From: Comamonadaceae bacterium | GTDB lineage: Bacteria; Pseudomonadota; Gammaproteobacteria; Burkholderiales; Burkholderiaceae_C | Assembly: GCA_021299875.1 (NCBI GenBank) | Contig: JAJTEW010000008.1 | Span: forward strand, 124,001-188,000 | Length of the DNA: 64,000 nucleotides | Direction of reading: 5' to 3' | Shown: positions 30,750-41,458 of the stretch, one piece after another | Layout: each line of letters begins with the position of its first letter | Numbering within the stretch: the first letter of the stretch is position 1 | Position numbers and translations under genes: made by a program | Notes under the pieces: generated by a model | Told to the model about the DNA's origin: nothing | Databases searched by the model: none | What the model saw: the letters and a program-made list of their open reading frames with translations, nothing else

Positions 30750-31253
30750 ATGAATCCCCTCAAGCTTTTGCCTCGCATTTTTCCAGCACCGTCTTTGTCA
30801 TTCCTGATGGGATGCTTTGGACTGTTGGTTGGGCTTGGCTCTGGTTCAAGCTTGGCCCAAGGCACGCCTCAAATGGGTTTAGATCGCACGCAAATCATGG
30901 CCGGCATGCACCGCTTGGATGTGCAGTTGGCCCAAACACCCGAGCAACGGCAAATCGGTCTGATGTGGCGAAAAGACATGCCGCAGCACGAAGGCATGTT
31001 GTTTGTTTTTGGCCAAGCCAGCACCCAGTGCTTTTGGATGCGCAACACGCTGATTCCGCTCACGGCTGCATTTTTGGAAGACGATGGCACCATCGTCAAC
31101 CTGGCAGACATGAAACCCCTGAACGACGATTCGCACTGCTCGACCAAACCCGTGCGCTTTGTTCTTGAAATGAACCAAGGCTGGTTTGCCAAGCGACAAA
31201 TCAAGCCCGGTTTCAAATTGGGTGGATCTGTCTTTAATCAACGACCGAACTGA
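30750..31253 (+). CDS. DUF192 family secreted protein
   Basis: This 167-residue protein has an N-terminal hydrophobic signal (about residues 10-35, ending SSLAQG). The DUF192 fold follows, with VQLAQTPEQRQIGLMWRKDMPQHEGMLFVF, CFWMRNTLIPLTAAFL and VLEMNQGWFAKRQIKPG. The molecular function of the family is unknown; it is usually exported. I choose ATG 30750 (MNPLKLLPRIF) over the upstream track start at 30717. No clear Shine-Dalgarno is seen. It converges on the DUF1840 gene with 2 nt between the stops. Confidence 0.87.
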   Translation: MNPLKLLPRIFPAPSLSFLMGCFGLLVGLGSGSSLAQGTPQMGLDRTQIMAGMHRLDVQLAQTPEQRQIGLMWRKDMPQHEGMLFVFGQASTQCFWMRNTLIPLTAAFLEDDGTIVNLADMKPLNDDSHCSTKPVRFVLEMNQGWFAKRQIKPGFKLGGSVFNQRPN

Positions 31254-31255
31254 GT

Positions 31256-31603
31256 TCAAACACCCCAAACCAGATCCGCTGGGGTCGCCACACACTGTTT
31301 GAGCAACTTGATCATGGGGCTGGCGCGCTGAGCCAGCCGAACAGCATCGAGCCCAAGCTCAGAGGGGGTGTCGTCCAAAACACCCTCGTTTTTACCATTT
31401 TTGGAATTTTGACTGCGCTGAGCCCAAAGGGCTTCGTCTTGGGCCACCGCGGATTCCAACTTGGCCAGTACCTGAGGCATGTCGTGGCTGAGAACAATCC
31501 CTTTGATCGGGTCATCCCCCAACATGATTTTGAGCAGCCTTCGGCCATCTGGCTCCAACATGATCAGATCGCTGGTCACTTTGGATTTGAATTTGAACAA
31601 CAT
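31256..31603 (-). CDS. DUF1840 domain protein
   Basis: This small 115-residue protein begins MLFKFKSKVTSDLIMLEPDGRRLLKIMLGD, a sequence start I recognise as DUF1840. The family is common in beta-proteobacteria and has no assigned function. The C-terminal part (LGLDAVRLAQRASPMIKLLKQC) looks helical. There is no signal peptide or membrane segment. It lies 20 nt downstream of ihfA on the same strand and may be cotranscribed. Confidence 0.85.
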   Translation of the reverse strand: MLFKFKSKVTSDLIMLEPDGRRLLKIMLGDDPIKGIVLSHDMPQVLAKLESAVAQDEALWAQRSQNSKNGKNEGVLDDTPSELGLDAVRLAQRASPMIKLLKQCVATPADLVWGV

Positions 31604-31623
31604 GGTTGGCTCCTTGAAACGAT

Positions 31624-31974
31624 TCAGCGGCCCACCATCTCCACACCTTCGTCTTCAACAGCATCGCCCTGAACCAAGGCCTTGAGTTTATGGCTGGCAT
31701 GGAAGGTGGCGACACGACGTGCATCAATCGGAATCAATTCTCCGGTGCGCGGGTTGCGTCCCGGGCGTGCCGCCTTGGTGCGAATCTGGAAATTGCCGAA
31801 ACCAGAAATTTTGACCTCTTCACCGGCCATCAATTGCTCGACCACCAGGTCAAAAAATGCATCGACCATGTCCTTGGACTCGCGCTTGTTCAAGCCAATC
31901 TGCTCGTACAACAAGTCGGCCAAATGGGCTTTGGTCAGCGCAGGGGTCTCTAGGGATTCAAAACTGATTTGCAT
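31624..31974 (-). CDS. ihfA: Integration host factor subunit alpha
   Basis: This 116-residue DNA-bending protein pairs with IHF-beta. The HU/IHF fold is clear: TKAHLADLLYEQIGLNKRESKDMVDAFFDLV, KISGFGNFQIRTKAARPGRNPRTGE, then RRVATFHASHKLK. The N-terminus (MQISFESLETPA) is about ten residues longer than in E. coli, and there is a short acidic tail. The start is ATG 31974 with GAGG 6 nt upstream; the track used an upstream TTG. It follows pheT as in many proteobacteria. Confidence 0.95.
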   Translation of the reverse strand: MQISFESLETPALTKAHLADLLYEQIGLNKRESKDMVDAFFDLVVEQLMAGEEVKISGFGNFQIRTKAARPGRNPRTGELIPIDARRVATFHASHKLKALVQGDAVEDEGVEMVGR

Positions 31975-31982
31975 GGAAGACC

Positions 31983-34412
31983 TCAAGAACGCAGACGCGC
32001 AGACAACTGCTGCGTTAAAGCAAAAACCACACTTTTCATGACCGCCTCAATTTGAAGGTCGGTCAATGTGGCTTCATCGCTGTGCAAACTCAAGCGCACG
32101 GCCAGACTCTTCTCGCCCACAGCCAAACCACCGGCTGACTCGGCCTTCGGACGGTAAATGTCAAACAGCACCGCATCACGCAGCAAACCCTGGGTGGGCG
32201 CTGAGCGGATGGCGGCCATCAATTGGGCATGGGTGACCTGCTCATGGACGATGACCGCGATGTCTCGCTCCACCGACTGGTGTTTGGCCACCGTGTGGGC
32301 CACGGGCACCTGACGGGCCGTGACAGCATCCAAGGACAGCTCAAAGACCACGGGCGCACTGGTCAATTCCCAGGCCTGACGCCAGCGGGGATGCAACTCG
32401 CCCACATGACCTACCAGCACGCCATCGAGCAGCACCTGAGCCGAGCGTCCGGGGTGCATGGCCGGGTGTTCTGCGGCTACAAATTCGGCTTGACGCGGAG
32501 CCAAGAGCTTTTCCACATCGGCCTTGACGTCGTAAAAATCGACTGGGCGGGCCTTGCCCTGCCAGCCCAATGGCTCGACCGGGCCCCAAACCATACCGGC
32601 CACACGCATGGGTTGGTCAAAACCTTCCACGGTGGTGTCGCTGCTCTGCACCGAAGCATTGCGCAAAAACACGCGCCCCAGCTCGAACACACGCACGCGG
32701 TCGGCTTTGCGATCGGCATTGAACTTGACGACTTGCAGCAAAGAGCCGATCAGGCTCGAGCGCATCACGCCCAGCTGGCTGGCAATCGGGTTGAGCAGGC
32801 GGATCGGCGTGGTATTGCCCGCCAGGTCTCGCTCCCAACTTTCTTCGACAAAGCTGTAATTGATGGTTTCTTGGTAACCCAAAGCGGCCATCGCGCGGCG
32901 CACAGCCGAAGGACTGCGCTCAGTCTCTGGGCGCACCTTGGCGGTGATGGGGGCCAGTGGTGGTTGTGTAGGCAGCTTGTTGTAGCCGACCATGCGGACC
33001 ACTTCTTCAATCAGGTCTTCTTCGATCTGCAGATCAAAGCGGAAACTGGGCGGTGTCACGGTGACCGTCCCATCGCCCTCAGCCACTTGCAAGCCCAGAC
33101 CGCGCAAAGCGTCTGCGCATTGCAGCTGAGTCAAAGGCATGCCAATCACTTTGACCGCACGGGCCACGCGCAAGGTAACGGGCTTGATCGCTGGCAGATG
33201 GAGGGTTTGGTCGTCAATAGGACCCACTTGGGTGTTGGGTGTGCCGCAAATGTCCAGCACCAACTGGGTGATGCGCTCGATGTGCTCCACCGTCAGCTGC
33301 GGGTCGACCCCGCGCTCAAAGCGGTGACCGGCGTCGGTCGAGAAGTTGTAACGGCGCGAACGACCCGCGATCGAGGTGGGCCACCAGAAAGCCGCTTCGA
33401 TGTAGATGTTTTGCGTGCTGTCGGACACAGCAGTGGCGTCGCCACCCATGATGCCCGCGAGCGACTCGACCTGGCGGTCATCGGCAATCACGCCGACCTT
33501 CTCGTCCACCGTCACGGTGTTGCCATTGAGCAGCTTAAGCGTCTCGCCTGGCTGCCCCCAGCGCACTTGCAGGCCGCCGTGGATCTTGTCGAGGTCAAAA
33601 ATATGAGAAGGCCGCCCAAACTCGAACATCACATAGTTGGAGATGTCCACCAGCGGGCTCACACTGCGCTGGCCACAACGGGCCAGGCGGTCCACCATCC
33701 ACTGCGGCGTTGGAGCCTGGGTGTTCACGCCCTTGACCACCCGCCCGCTAAAGCGCCCGCACAGGTCGGTGGCCTGCACTTTCACAGCCAACTTATCGCT
33801 GGTCTGGGTGGCCACCGCTGGGAAAGTTGTGGCCTTTAAAGGCGCGCCGGTCAGGGCCGACACTTCGCGGGCGATGCCATAAACGCTCAAACAATGCGCC
33901 AGATTGGGCGTGAGCTTGAGCGTCATCAAGTTGTCGTCCAGATTCAAATAGTGGCGAATGTCCTGACCCAAAGGCGCATCGAGCGGCAGCTCCAACAATC
34001 CGCCGTGGTCGTCGGCGATCTTCAATTCTTTGGCTGAGCACAGCATGCCTTGGCTCTCCACACCGCGCAGCTTGCCCACCTTGATGACAAAAGGCTGGCC
34101 GTCTTCACCGGGTGGCAACTCGGCACCCACCATGGCGCAAGGCACGCGGATGCCCACGCGGGCGTTGGGCGCGCCACACACGATGTTGAGGAGACTGCCC
34201 TGCCCCACGTCCACCTGGCACACACGCAAGCGGTCGGCGTTCGGGTGCTGCACGGCCTCCTTGATTTCACCGACCACAATTTTTGTGAACGGCGGGGCTA
34301 CAGGCTCGAGTTCTTCCACTTCAAGACCAGCCATGGTCAAGGTATCGGCCAGTTGCTGGGTCGTCAGGGGCGGGTTGCAAAACTCGCGCAACCAAGATTC
34401 GGGAAATTGCAT
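31983..34412 (-). CDS. pheT: Phenylalanine--tRNA ligase beta subunit
   Basis: The full-length 809-residue beta subunit is present. It has the N-terminal tRNA-binding OB domain (about 40-150, NADRLRVCQVDVG), the B3/B4 editing domain, B5, the catalytic-like core with EDLIEEVVRMVGYNKLP, and a C-terminal ferredoxin-fold anticodon-binding domain (KHQSVERDIAVIVHEQVTHAQLM). It works as alpha2-beta2 with PheS. It lies 34 nt after pheS and just before ihfA. Confidence 0.97.
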   Translation of the reverse strand: MQFPESWLREFCNPPLTTQQLADTLTMAGLEVEELEPVAPPFTKIVVGEIKEAVQHPNADRLRVCQVDVGQGSLLNIVCGAPNARVGIRVPCAMVGAELPPGEDGQPFVIKVGKLRGVESQGMLCSAKELKIADDHGGLLELPLDAPLGQDIRHYLNLDDNLMTLKLTPNLAHCLSVYGIAREVSALTGAPLKATTFPAVATQTSDKLAVKVQATDLCGRFSGRVVKGVNTQAPTPQWMVDRLARCGQRSVSPLVDISNYVMFEFGRPSHIFDLDKIHGGLQVRWGQPGETLKLLNGNTVTVDEKVGVIADDRQVESLAGIMGGDATAVSDSTQNIYIEAAFWWPTSIAGRSRRYNFSTDAGHRFERGVDPQLTVEHIERITQLVLDICGTPNTQVGPIDDQTLHLPAIKPVTLRVARAVKVIGMPLTQLQCADALRGLGLQVAEGDGTVTVTPPSFRFDLQIEEDLIEEVVRMVGYNKLPTQPPLAPITAKVRPETERSPSAVRRAMAALGYQETINYSFVEESWERDLAGNTTPIRLLNPIASQLGVMRSSLIGSLLQVVKFNADRKADRVRVFELGRVFLRNASVQSSDTTVEGFDQPMRVAGMVWGPVEPLGWQGKARPVDFYDVKADVEKLLAPRQAEFVAAEHPAMHPGRSAQVLLDGVLVGHVGELHPRWRQAWELTSAPVVFELSLDAVTARQVPVAHTVAKHQSVERDIAVIVHEQVTHAQLMAAIRSAPTQGLLRDAVLFDIYRPKAESAGGLAVGEKSLAVRLSLHSDEATLTDLQIEAVMKSVVFALTQQLSARLRS

Positions 34413-34446
34413 GACTCGTGTCTCGTGTATCGGACTTGGGAGGAGA

Positions 34447-35451
34447 TTACTGGAACTGGCTCAAGAAGCGCACATCGCCGTCAAAGAACAGGCGCAGGTC
34501 ATTCACGCCGTAGCGCAGCATGGTGAAGCGGTCCATGCCCATGCCAAAGGCAAAGCCGATGAAGCCCTCGGGGTCGAGACCCATGTTGCGCACCACGTTC
34601 GGGTGAACCTGGCCGGAGCCGCCCACTTCGAGCCAGCGACCGGCCAATGGGCCGCTCTGGAACTGGATGTCAATCTCGGCGCTGGGTTCGGTGAAGGGAA
34701 AAAAGCTGGGACGAAAACGCAGCACCAAATCGTCGCTCTCAAAAAAGGTGCGGCAGAAATCGGTGACCACGACCTTGAGGTCCTTGAAGCTCACGTTCTC
34801 ACCAATCCACAGGCCTTCACATTGGTGGAACATGGGCGAATGGGTCGCGTCGCTGTCCACGCGGTAGGTGCGACCCGGGGCAATCACGCGAATCTCGGGC
34901 ATCCCCTGGCCAGCATCGAGTGGGTTGCGGTAACGCTTGACGTGCTGCACCGCATGGCGAATCTGCATCGGGCTGGTGTGTGTACGCAGCAAATGACCGC
35001 CTTCGACATAAAAGGTGTCGTGCATGGACCGGGCCGGGTGGTCTTCGGGCGTGTTGAGCGGGCCCTGGGCGACTTCAAAGCCCATGGAGCCAAAAATGTT
35101 TTCAACCCGCTCCAACGTGAGCGAGATGGGGTGCAAACCACCGACATTGGCGCTGCGCCCAGGCAACGTCACATCCAGCGCTTCGGCTTTGAGTTGGGCC
35201 TGCAATTCCGCGTCGGCCAGCGCTTGGCGACGGTCATTTAAAGCCGCCTCAATCGCCTGCTTGGCGATGTTGATGGCAGCACCACGGGTTTTCTTGTCTT
35301 CCACGCTCAGAGCGGCCATGCCCTTCATCAGCTCGGTGATGCGACCCGCTTTGCCCAGGAATTGGGCTTTGGCATTTTCCAGGTCAGCAGGTGTCTGTGC
35401 CTGCAAAAAACTCTGGCGGGCAGATTCGACCAAGGTGTCCAGCTCGTTCAT
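34447..35451 (-). CDS. pheS: Phenylalanine--tRNA ligase alpha subunit
   Basis: The 334-residue class II synthetase subunit holds the active site. An N-terminal coiled coil (about 1-90) precedes the core. Motif 2 reads [24 protein letters not shown], and motif 3 reads [37 protein letters not shown] lies between. The upstream gap to rplT holds two hairpins, the second with a T-run, and a small Phe-rich ORF whose stop overlaps the pheS ATG. Attenuation is therefore possible. Confidence 0.97.
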   Translation of the reverse strand: MNELDTLVESARQSFLQAQTPADLENAKAQFLGKAGRITELMKGMAALSVEDKKTRGAAINIAKQAIEAALNDRRQALADAELQAQLKAEALDVTLPGRSANVGGLHPISLTLERVENIFGSMGFEVAQGPLNTPEDHPARSMHDTFYVEGGHLLRTHTSPMQIRHAVQHVKRYRNPLDAGQGMPEIRVIAPGRTYRVDSDATHSPMFHQCEGLWIGENVSFKDLKVVVTDFCRTFFESDDLVLRFRPSFFPFTEPSAEIDIQFQSGPLAGRWLEVGGSGQVHPNVVRNMGLDPEGFIGFAFGMGMDRFTMLRYGVNDLRLFFDGDVRFLSQFQ

Positions 35452-35558
35452 GGTGAGAATTGGGTAGATGGAAAAATAAAAAAGGGATTGAAGCTTTTGC
35501 GAGCCTCAATCCCTTTGATCGAGTGCGTGGCACCGGCCCTAAGGGCCATGCCACTCAT
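35448..35558 (-). CDS. Possible leader peptide ORF before pheS
   Basis: A 36-codon ORF below the track cutoff starts [13 protein letters not shown] and ends [15 protein letters not shown], with five Phe in its last 14 residues. Its TGA overlaps the pheS ATG (CCATGA). It spans both hairpins of the leader. The Phe codons fall partly in the T-run of the terminator, where T-richness alone would create Phe, and the Shine-Dalgarno is weak. It may be a leader peptide or chance. Confidence 0.25.
   Translation of the reverse strand: MSGMALRAGATHSIKGIEARKSFNPFFIFPSTQFSP
35478..35516 (-). terminator. Terminator or attenuator hairpin between rplT and pheS
   Basis: On the minus strand an 11-bp stem AAAGGGATTGA/TCAATCCCTTT with a loop is followed by TTTTTTATTTTT. 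It lies 27 nt upstream of pheS. A second hairpin (GTGGCATGGCCC TTA GGGCCGGTGCCAC, 35527-35554) stands just before it. Because pheST needs expression beyond this point, partial termination or regulated attenuation is likely. Confidence 0.75.
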
Positions 35559-35562
35559 GGAC

Positions 35563-35925
35563 TCAAGCTGCGGCCAATTTGGCCTTGACTTGGTTCACGA
35601 TGCCAGCAAATGCGGCCTTGTCGTGCACGGCGATGTCCGCCAGCATCTTACGGTCGATTTCAATGGCAGCCTTCTTCAGGCCGTTGGCAAATTGGCTGTA
35701 TGTCAGACCGCATTCACGCGCAGCGGCGTTGATACGGGCAATCCACAACTGACGGAACACACGCTTTTTGGTGCGGCGGTCACGGTAGGCGTATTGACCA
35801 GCCTTCATCACCGCCTGTTTGGCGATACGGAAGACATTGCCGCGGCGACCGCGGAAACCTTTTGCAAGGGCCAAAACTTTCTTGTGACGGGCGCGTGCCG
35901 TTACACCACGTTTAACGCGAGGCAT
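35563..35925 (-). CDS. rplT: 50S ribosomal protein L20
   Basis: This 120-residue L20 starts [39 protein letters not shown], the conserved basic N-terminal extension, and continues with [31 protein letters not shown]. It binds 23S rRNA early in assembly and in other bacteria represses its own operon. A strong AAGGAG lies upstream of the ATG. It is in the order infC-rpmI-rplT. Confidence 0.98.
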   Translation of the reverse strand: MPRVKRGVTARARHKKVLALAKGFRGRRGNVFRIAKQAVMKAGQYAYRDRRTKKRVFRQLWIARINAAARECGLTYSQFANGLKKAAIEIDRKMLADIAVHDKAAFAGIVNQVKAKLAAA

Positions 35926-35950
35926 ATTGATTCTCCTTGTTCGTCAGTGA

Positions 35951-36154
35951 TTACAGGCCAGCCATCGGCAGCATTTGTGCGATGTGACCCATATTGGTCT
36001 CATGCACAGACACCGAACCGCGAAGGTGGCGCTTGTTTTTGGTGGTCTTCTTGGTCAGGATGTGACGTTTGAAGGCTTGACCGCGTTTAACGGTTCCACC
36101 TGGACGAACACGGAAGCGCTTTTTGGCACTGCTTTTGGTCTTCATCTTGGGCAT
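35951..36154 (-). CDS. rpmI: 50S ribosomal protein L35
   Basis: This 67-residue L35 reads [48 protein letters not shown]. The ATG at 36154 is preferred over the one two codons earlier. It has GGAG at 7 nt, and the product matches the family start. It lies between infC and rplT. The 124-nt gap after infC contains a short CTGCAAA/TTTGCAG hairpin, which could take part in ribosomal protein feedback, though I cannot show that. Confidence 0.97.
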   Translation of the reverse strand: MPKMKTKSSAKKRFRVRPGGTVKRGQAFKRHILTKKTTKNKRHLRGSVSVHETNMGHIAQMLPMAGL

Positions 36155-36278
36155 ATTCATGCTCCTTTAATTGTGCTCGTGAGGCGTCTGCAAAAAATTT
36201 GCAGCCTTGTTGGCCCCGAGCCACTTTTAACAAAAACAACCCGAAGGCTGTCTTTGACCCAACCCACCGTGAGGCAGG

Positions 36279-36884
36279 TTAAATTCTTTCAACCGATTCG
36301 GCCGGCGAAGGCGCATCGGTGGATTTGCCACCCGCAGGCTTTTTACGGCCTGGAGCGATCATCATGATCATCTGGCGGCCTTCCAACTTGGGAAACTGCT
36401 CGACGATTATGGTATCGGCCAACTCATCACGGATGCGATTGAGAAGCGCCAAACCCAATTCCTGGTGTGTGATCTCGCGGCCACGGAAACGCAAAGTGAT
36501 TTTGCACTTGTCCCCATCGGCTAAGAAACGGCGAATGTTGCGCATTTTGATGTTGTAGTCACCATCATCCGTACCAGGCCTGAATTTGACTTCCTTGATG
36601 TCAATGACTGTCTGCTTGGCTTTGGCTTCTGCCGCACGCTTTTGCTCTTGGTACTTGAACTTGCCGTAATCCATGAGCCGACAAACAGGTGGTACGGCAG
36701 TGGCGGCAATTTCTACCAAATCCACATCCATCTCACCGGCAAGTCGCAAGGCTTCAGCCAGAGACAAAATGCCCATAGGCTCATTTTCAGGGCCGGAAAC
36801 ACGAACCTCTGGGGCCATGATTTCACGGTTCAAACGGTGTTTACGTTCTTCGCGTTGGCGACGATCACGAAATTCGGTAGCGAT
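36279..36884 (-). CDS. infC: Translation initiation factor IF-3, with AUC start codon
   Basis: The track begins at an internal TTG ([12 protein letters not shown]). The reading frame continues upstream as [26 protein letters not shown], which I recognise as the usual IF-3 N-terminus in this group. The first codon is then ATC, with AAAGGA 7 nt before it. The 201-residue product has both IF-3 domains and the linker. IF-3 rejects non-AUG starts, so an AUC start would let it repress its own translation, as AUU does in E. coli. thrS lies upstream. Confidence 0.93.
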   Translation of the reverse strand: MATEFRDRRQREERKHRLNREIMAPEVRVSGPENEPMGILSLAEALRLAGEMDVDLVEIAATAVPPVCRLMDYGKFKYQEQKRAAEAKAKQTVIDIKEVKFRPGTDDGDYNIKMRNIRRFLADGDKCKITLRFRGREITHQELGLALLNRIRDELADTIIVEQFPKLEGRQMIMMIAPGRKKPAGGKSTDAPSPAESVERI

Positions 36885-36970
36885 GACTCAATCCTTTACG
36901 GAACAAAACTGCAAAAAGCAGCCTATCCATCTTTGTGCCCACGGGCCAAAGCTTGTGGCGAAAAACACCT

Positions 36971-38890
36971 TCAGGCTTTAGAAGCGATGTCGGCAGCAAT
37001 GAGTTCAATGAACGCATCGATCGACATCACACCGAGGTCTTTGTTGCCTCGGGCGCGCACTGCGACGGTACCTGCTGCCTTTTCTTTGTCGCCAGCGACA
37101 AGGATGTAAGGCAGCTTTTGCAACGAATGCTCGCGTATTTTATACGTGATTTTCTCGTTACGCAGGTCCAAATCGACCCTAAGGCCTTGATTTGACACCG
37201 ATTTTTGCAGTTTTGCAGCGATTTCACGACAGTAATCGGCCTGTGCATCGGTGATGTTGAGCACTGAAATCTGCACTGGAGCCAACCAAGTGGGCAAGGC
37301 CCCTGCGTGTTGCTCGACCAAAATACCGATGAACCGCTCCATGCTGCCCACGATGGCTCGGTGCAAGATGACCGGTCGTTGGCGCGATCCGTCTTCGGCC
37401 ACGTACTCTGCATCGAGGCGTTCAGACAAGTTGAAATCCACCTGAATGGTGCCGCACTGCCACTCGCGGCCAATCGCGTCTTTCAAGGTGTATTCAATCT
37501 TGGGCCCGTAAAAAGCACCGTCACCTTCGGAGATCACGAACTCGCACCCCGAGTGACGCAAGCTGTCCATCAACGCCTTTTCGGCTTTGTCCCACAACGC
37601 ATCAGAGCCTATTCGCGCCGCAGGTCGTGTAGAGACCTTGTAAAGGATGTCATGGAAACCGAAATCGGCATACACTTTTTTGAGCACTTTGGTGAAGTCG
37701 TCGCACTCGGGCAAGATTTGGTTTTCAGTGCAAAAAATGTGACCGTCGTCTTGTGTGAAGCCGCGCACGCGCATGATGCCGTGCAATCCTCCAGAAGGCT
37801 CGTTGCGGTGGCACTGTCCAAATTCGCCATAACGCAATGGCAGGTCGCGGTAGCTCTTCATGCCTTGCTTGAAGATCAGGATGTGACCCGGACAGTTCAT
37901 CGGCTTCAAAGCGTAATCGCGCTTTTCAGACTCGGTGGTGAACATGTTGTCACGGTACTTGTCCCAGTGACCGGTTTTTTCCCAAAGCGTTTTGTCCAGC
38001 AGCTGGGGGCCCTTGACCTCTTGGTAACCACTGTCGCGGTAGACCTGCCGCATGAACTGCTCCACGGTTTGCCAAACGGTCCAGCCTTTAGGATGCCAAA
38101 ACACCAAGCCCGGCGCGTGTTCATCGATATGGAACAAGTCCAACTCGCGGCCCAATTTGCGGTGATCGCGCTTTTCGGCTTCTTCAAGACGGGTCAAATA
38201 CAGTTGCAAATCTTCTTTGCTGGCCCAAGCCGTGCCATAAACACGCTGCAACATTTCGTTTTTGCTGTCCCCTCGCCAATAAGCGCCGGCGACCTTCATC
38301 AACTTGAAGTGTTTGAGCTTGCCTGTGCTGGGCACGTGCGGCCCACGGCACAGGTCTTCGAATTCACCCTCACGGTAAAGACTGACTTGTTCGCCCGCCG
38401 GAATGGCGTCAATGATCTCAGCTTTGTAATGTTCGCCAAGGCCCTTGAAAAAGGCCACAGCTTCGTCACGCGGCAAAACACGGCGCACCACGGGTTCATC
38501 TTTGGCCGCCAAAGCGACCATTTGCCGCTCGATCGCCATCAAATCTTCAGGGGTGAACGGGCGAGAATACGAAAAGTCGTAATAAAAGCCGTTGTCGATC
38601 ACAGGCCCAATGGTGACCTGAGCATCCGGAAACAGGCTTTTGACCGCATAAGCCAACAAGTGCGCCGATGAGTGGCGGATCAGCTCCAAGCCTTCTGGAT
38701 CCTTGGCCGTGATGATGGAAAGCTTGGCGTTGGCAGACATGGAAAAACTGGCGTCAACCAATTGACCGTCGACTTTTCCGCCCAAAGCCGCTTTGGCCAA
38801 ACCTGCTCCGATAGAGGCCGCAACCTCTGCAACCGTCACCGGACCTGGGAATTCTCGCAATGAGCCGTCAGGAAGCGTAATTTGAACCAT
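36971..38890 (-). CDS. thrS: Threonine--tRNA ligase
   Basis: This 639-residue class II synthetase has an N-terminal TGS domain ([23 protein letters not shown]). An editing domain follows, with [17 protein letters not shown] and [10 protein letters not shown]. The catalytic core has [16 protein letters not shown]-like [33 protein letters not shown], and the C-terminal anticodon domain begins at about residue 535. ATG 38890 is the family start; the track adds 17 residues. It opens the thrS-infC-rpmI-rplT-pheS-pheT-ihfA operon and diverges from icd. Confidence 0.97.
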   Translation of the reverse strand: MVQITLPDGSLREFPGPVTVAEVAASIGAGLAKAALGGKVDGQLVDASFSMSANAKLSIITAKDPEGLELIRHSSAHLLAYAVKSLFPDAQVTIGPVIDNGFYYDFSYSRPFTPEDLMAIERQMVALAAKDEPVVRRVLPRDEAVAFFKGLGEHYKAEIIDAIPAGEQVSLYREGEFEDLCRGPHVPSTGKLKHFKLMKVAGAYWRGDSKNEMLQRVYGTAWASKEDLQLYLTRLEEAEKRDHRKLGRELDLFHIDEHAPGLVFWHPKGWTVWQTVEQFMRQVYRDSGYQEVKGPQLLDKTLWEKTGHWDKYRDNMFTTESEKRDYALKPMNCPGHILIFKQGMKSYRDLPLRYGEFGQCHRNEPSGGLHGIMRVRGFTQDDGHIFCTENQILPECDDFTKVLKKVYADFGFHDILYKVSTRPAARIGSDALWDKAEKALMDSLRHSGCEFVISEGDGAFYGPKIEYTLKDAIGREWQCGTIQVDFNLSERLDAEYVAEDGSRQRPVILHRAIVGSMERFIGILVEQHAGALPTWLAPVQISVLNITDAQADYCREIAAKLQKSVSNQGLRVDLDLRNEKITYKIREHSLQKLPYILVAGDKEKAAGTVAVRARGNKDLGVMSIDAFIELIAADIASKA

Positions 38891-39115
38891 GGGTATAAAA
38901 ACAAAAGCGTCGCCAATGACAGCGCAAAATGAAGTGAACAACAGACTTCAATTTTCACACATTTAAAAGCCAGATCAAAAGCCAAGACTTGGTCACCATT
39001 GCAATTCCAAAATACTCAGACTGATGACCTGAAATAGGTGGTGAAGTCAGCCTGTTGTCGGGATGCTTGGTTTAAGATAGTGGTCTTCTTTTTCGTCTTG
39101 TAAAAAAGCACCACG

Positions 39116-41353
39116 ATGACTACCCCTACAGCACGACCCAAAATCATTTACACACTGACCGACGAGGCACCTTTGCTGGCGACTGCAGCTTTTCTGCCTG
39201 TCATCCGATCGTTCACCAAACCTGCAGGCATTGAGGTTCAAACCAGCGATATTTCAGTGGCGGCGCGGATCCTGGGCGAATTTTCCGACATGTTGCCTGC
39301 GGAACAACGTGCACCCAACAACTTGGCCGAATTGGGCAAACTCACACTCAAACCAGACGCCAACATCATCAAGCTGCCCAACATCAGTGCTTCCGTGGGC
39401 CAATTGACCGCGGCCATCAAAGAGTTGCAAGACAAGGGTTATGCCCTGCCCAACTACCCCGATGCGCCTAAAACCGACGAAGAAAAAACCATCAAAGCAC
39501 GTTATTCCAAGTGTATTGGTTCGGCCGTCAACCCCGTCTTGCGCGAAGGCAATTCAGACCGCCGCGCTCCCCGCGCGGTCAAAGAGTTTGCTCGCAAGAA
39601 CCCTCACAGCATGGCCGATTGGAGCCAAGCTTCGCGCTCGCACGTCTCGCACATGCACGCGGGCGATTTTTACCACGGCGAAAAGTCCATGACTTTGGAT
39701 CGGCCACGCGAAGTGAAGATGGAGCTGATCACCCAAAGCGGCAAGACCATTGTTCTCAAAGAACGGGTTGCTTTGCTTGACCGTGAGGTGGTCGACAGCA
39801 TGTTCATGAGCAAGAAAGCCTTGCTGGAGTTTTACGAAAAAGAAATTGAAGACGCCCACGCCACTGGGGTGATGTTCTCATTGCACGTCAAAGCCACCAT
39901 GATGAAGGTCTCACATCCCATCGTGTTTGGACACTGCGTCAAAATCTTCTACAAAGACGCTTTTGCCAAACACGGCGCTTTGTTCAAAGAGCTGGGCGTG
40001 AACGTCAACAACGGCATGGCCGATCTCTATGCCAAAGTGGCCACTTTGCCGCAATCCAAACAAGACGAAATCAAGCGCGATCTGCATGCCTGTCACGAAG
40101 GTCGTCCCGAACTGGCCATGGTGGATTCGGCCAAGGGCATCACCAACTTCCACTCGCCCAACGACGTGATCGTGGACGCCTCCATGCCCGCCATGATCCG
40201 CAACGGCGGCAAGATGTGGGGGGCTGACGGCCGCTTGAAAGACGTCAAAGCGGTGATGCCCGAATCGACCTTTGCCCGCATCTACCAAGAGATGATCAAC
40301 TTCTGCAAATGGCATGGTGCCTTCGACCCCAAGACCATGGGCACGGTGCCCAACGTGGGTCTGATGGCCCAGCAAGCCGAAGAGTACGGCTCACACGACA
40401 AGACCTTTGAAATCCAAGAAGACGGCGTGGCCAACATCACCGACATCAACACGGGCGAGGTGCTCCTGTCCCAAGAGGTGGAAGAAGGCGACATCTGGCG
40501 CATGTGCCAGGTCAAAGATGCCGCGATCCGCGATTGGGTCAAATTGGCCGTGACCCGTGCCCGCAACTCTGGCATGCCCGTGGTGTTCTGGCTCGACCAG
40601 TACCGCCCCCACGAAGCGCAGCTGATCACCAAAGTGAAGATGTACCTGCACGAGCACAACACGGCCGGTTTGGAAATCCAGATCATGAGCCAGGTGCGCG
40701 CCATGCGTTACACACTGGAGCGCGTGGTGCGCGGTTTCGACACCATCAGCGCTACCGGCAATATTTTGCGTGACTATCTGACCGACCTGTTCCCCATCAT
40801 GGAGCTGGGCACCTCGGCCAAGATGTTGTCCATCGTCCCTTTGATGGCGGGCGGCGGCATGTACGAAACCGGCGCTGGCGGCTCCGCACCCAAGCACGTG
40901 CAGCAGCTGGTTGAAGAAAATCACTTGCGTTGGGACTCGCTGGGTGAGTTCTTGGCCCTGGCCGTGTCGCTGGAAGACCTGGGCCTGAAGACCGGCAACA
41001 AAAAGGCCGGCGTTTTGGCCAAAACCTTGGATGCAGCCACAGGCCAGCTCTTGGACAACAACAAGAACCCCTCGCCCAAAACGGGCCAACTTGACAACCG
41101 CGGCAGTCAGTTTTATTTGGCCATGTACTGGGCGCAAGAGCTGGCCGCTCAAAGCGATGATGCTGAGTTGGCCAAACAGTTTGAGCCTTTGGCCAAAACC
41201 CTCACGTCCCAAGAAAAAGCCATCGTTGGCGAGTTTCAAGCCGTGCAAGGCAAGCCTGTGGACATTGGTGGTTACTATTTCCCCTCGCCTGAGAAGTTGC
41301 AAGCCATCATGTGTCCGAGCAAAACCTTCAACGAAGCACTCAAAACCATTTGA
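39116..41353 (+). CDS. icd: NADP-dependent isocitrate dehydrogenase, monomeric type
   Basis: At 745 residues this is the large single-chain IDH (IDH-II), not the 45-kDa dimeric form. It begins [26 protein letters not shown]. Family segments include [52 protein letters not shown] and [19 protein letters not shown]. It oxidatively decarboxylates isocitrate to 2-oxoglutarate with NADP+. It converges on aceA, which uses the same substrate, with a terminator between them. The 225-nt upstream gap, shared with thrS, holds no gene I can see. Confidence 0.97.
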   Translation: MTTPTARPKIIYTLTDEAPLLATAAFLPVIRSFTKPAGIEVQTSDISVAARILGEFSDMLPAEQRAPNNLAELGKLTLKPDANIIKLPNISASVGQLTAAIKELQDKGYALPNYPDAPKTDEEKTIKARYSKCIGSAVNPVLREGNSDRRAPRAVKEFARKNPHSMADWSQASRSHVSHMHAGDFYHGEKSMTLDRPREVKMELITQSGKTIVLKERVALLDREVVDSMFMSKKALLEFYEKEIEDAHATGVMFSLHVKATMMKVSHPIVFGHCVKIFYKDAFAKHGALFKELGVNVNNGMADLYAKVATLPQSKQDEIKRDLHACHEGRPELAMVDSAKGITNFHSPNDVIVDASMPAMIRNGGKMWGADGRLKDVKAVMPESTFARIYQEMINFCKWHGAFDPKTMGTVPNVGLMAQQAEEYGSHDKTFEIQEDGVANITDINTGEVLLSQEVEEGDIWRMCQVKDAAIRDWVKLAVTRARNSGMPVVFWLDQYRPHEAQLITKVKMYLHEHNTAGLEIQIMSQVRAMRYTLERVVRGFDTISATGNILRDYLTDLFPIMELGTSAKMLSIVPLMAGGGMYETGAGGSAPKHVQQLVEENHLRWDSLGEFLALAVSLEDLGLKTGNKKAGVLAKTLDAATGQLLDNNKNPSPKTGQLDNRGSQFYLAMYWAQELAAQSDDAELAKQFEPLAKTLTSQEKAIVGEFQAVQGKPVDIGGYYFPSPEKLQAIMCPSKTFNEALKTI

Positions 41354-41392
41354 GGCCTGCCACCACGCTCCAATCCGCTAGAGCGTCAGTCG

Positions 41393-41421
41393 AAAAAAAG
41401 CCACCGCAAGGTGGCTTTTTT
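41393..41421. terminator. Rho-independent terminator between icd and aceA
   Basis: The stem GCCACC/GGTGGC with a GCAA tetraloop is flanked by an A7 run and a T6 run. It can therefore serve both icd (plus) and aceA (minus), which converge here. Confidence 0.9.
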
Positions 41422-41458
41422 GTGGCTAAAACCTGCCCGATGGCAAGCGGTGAACCGA

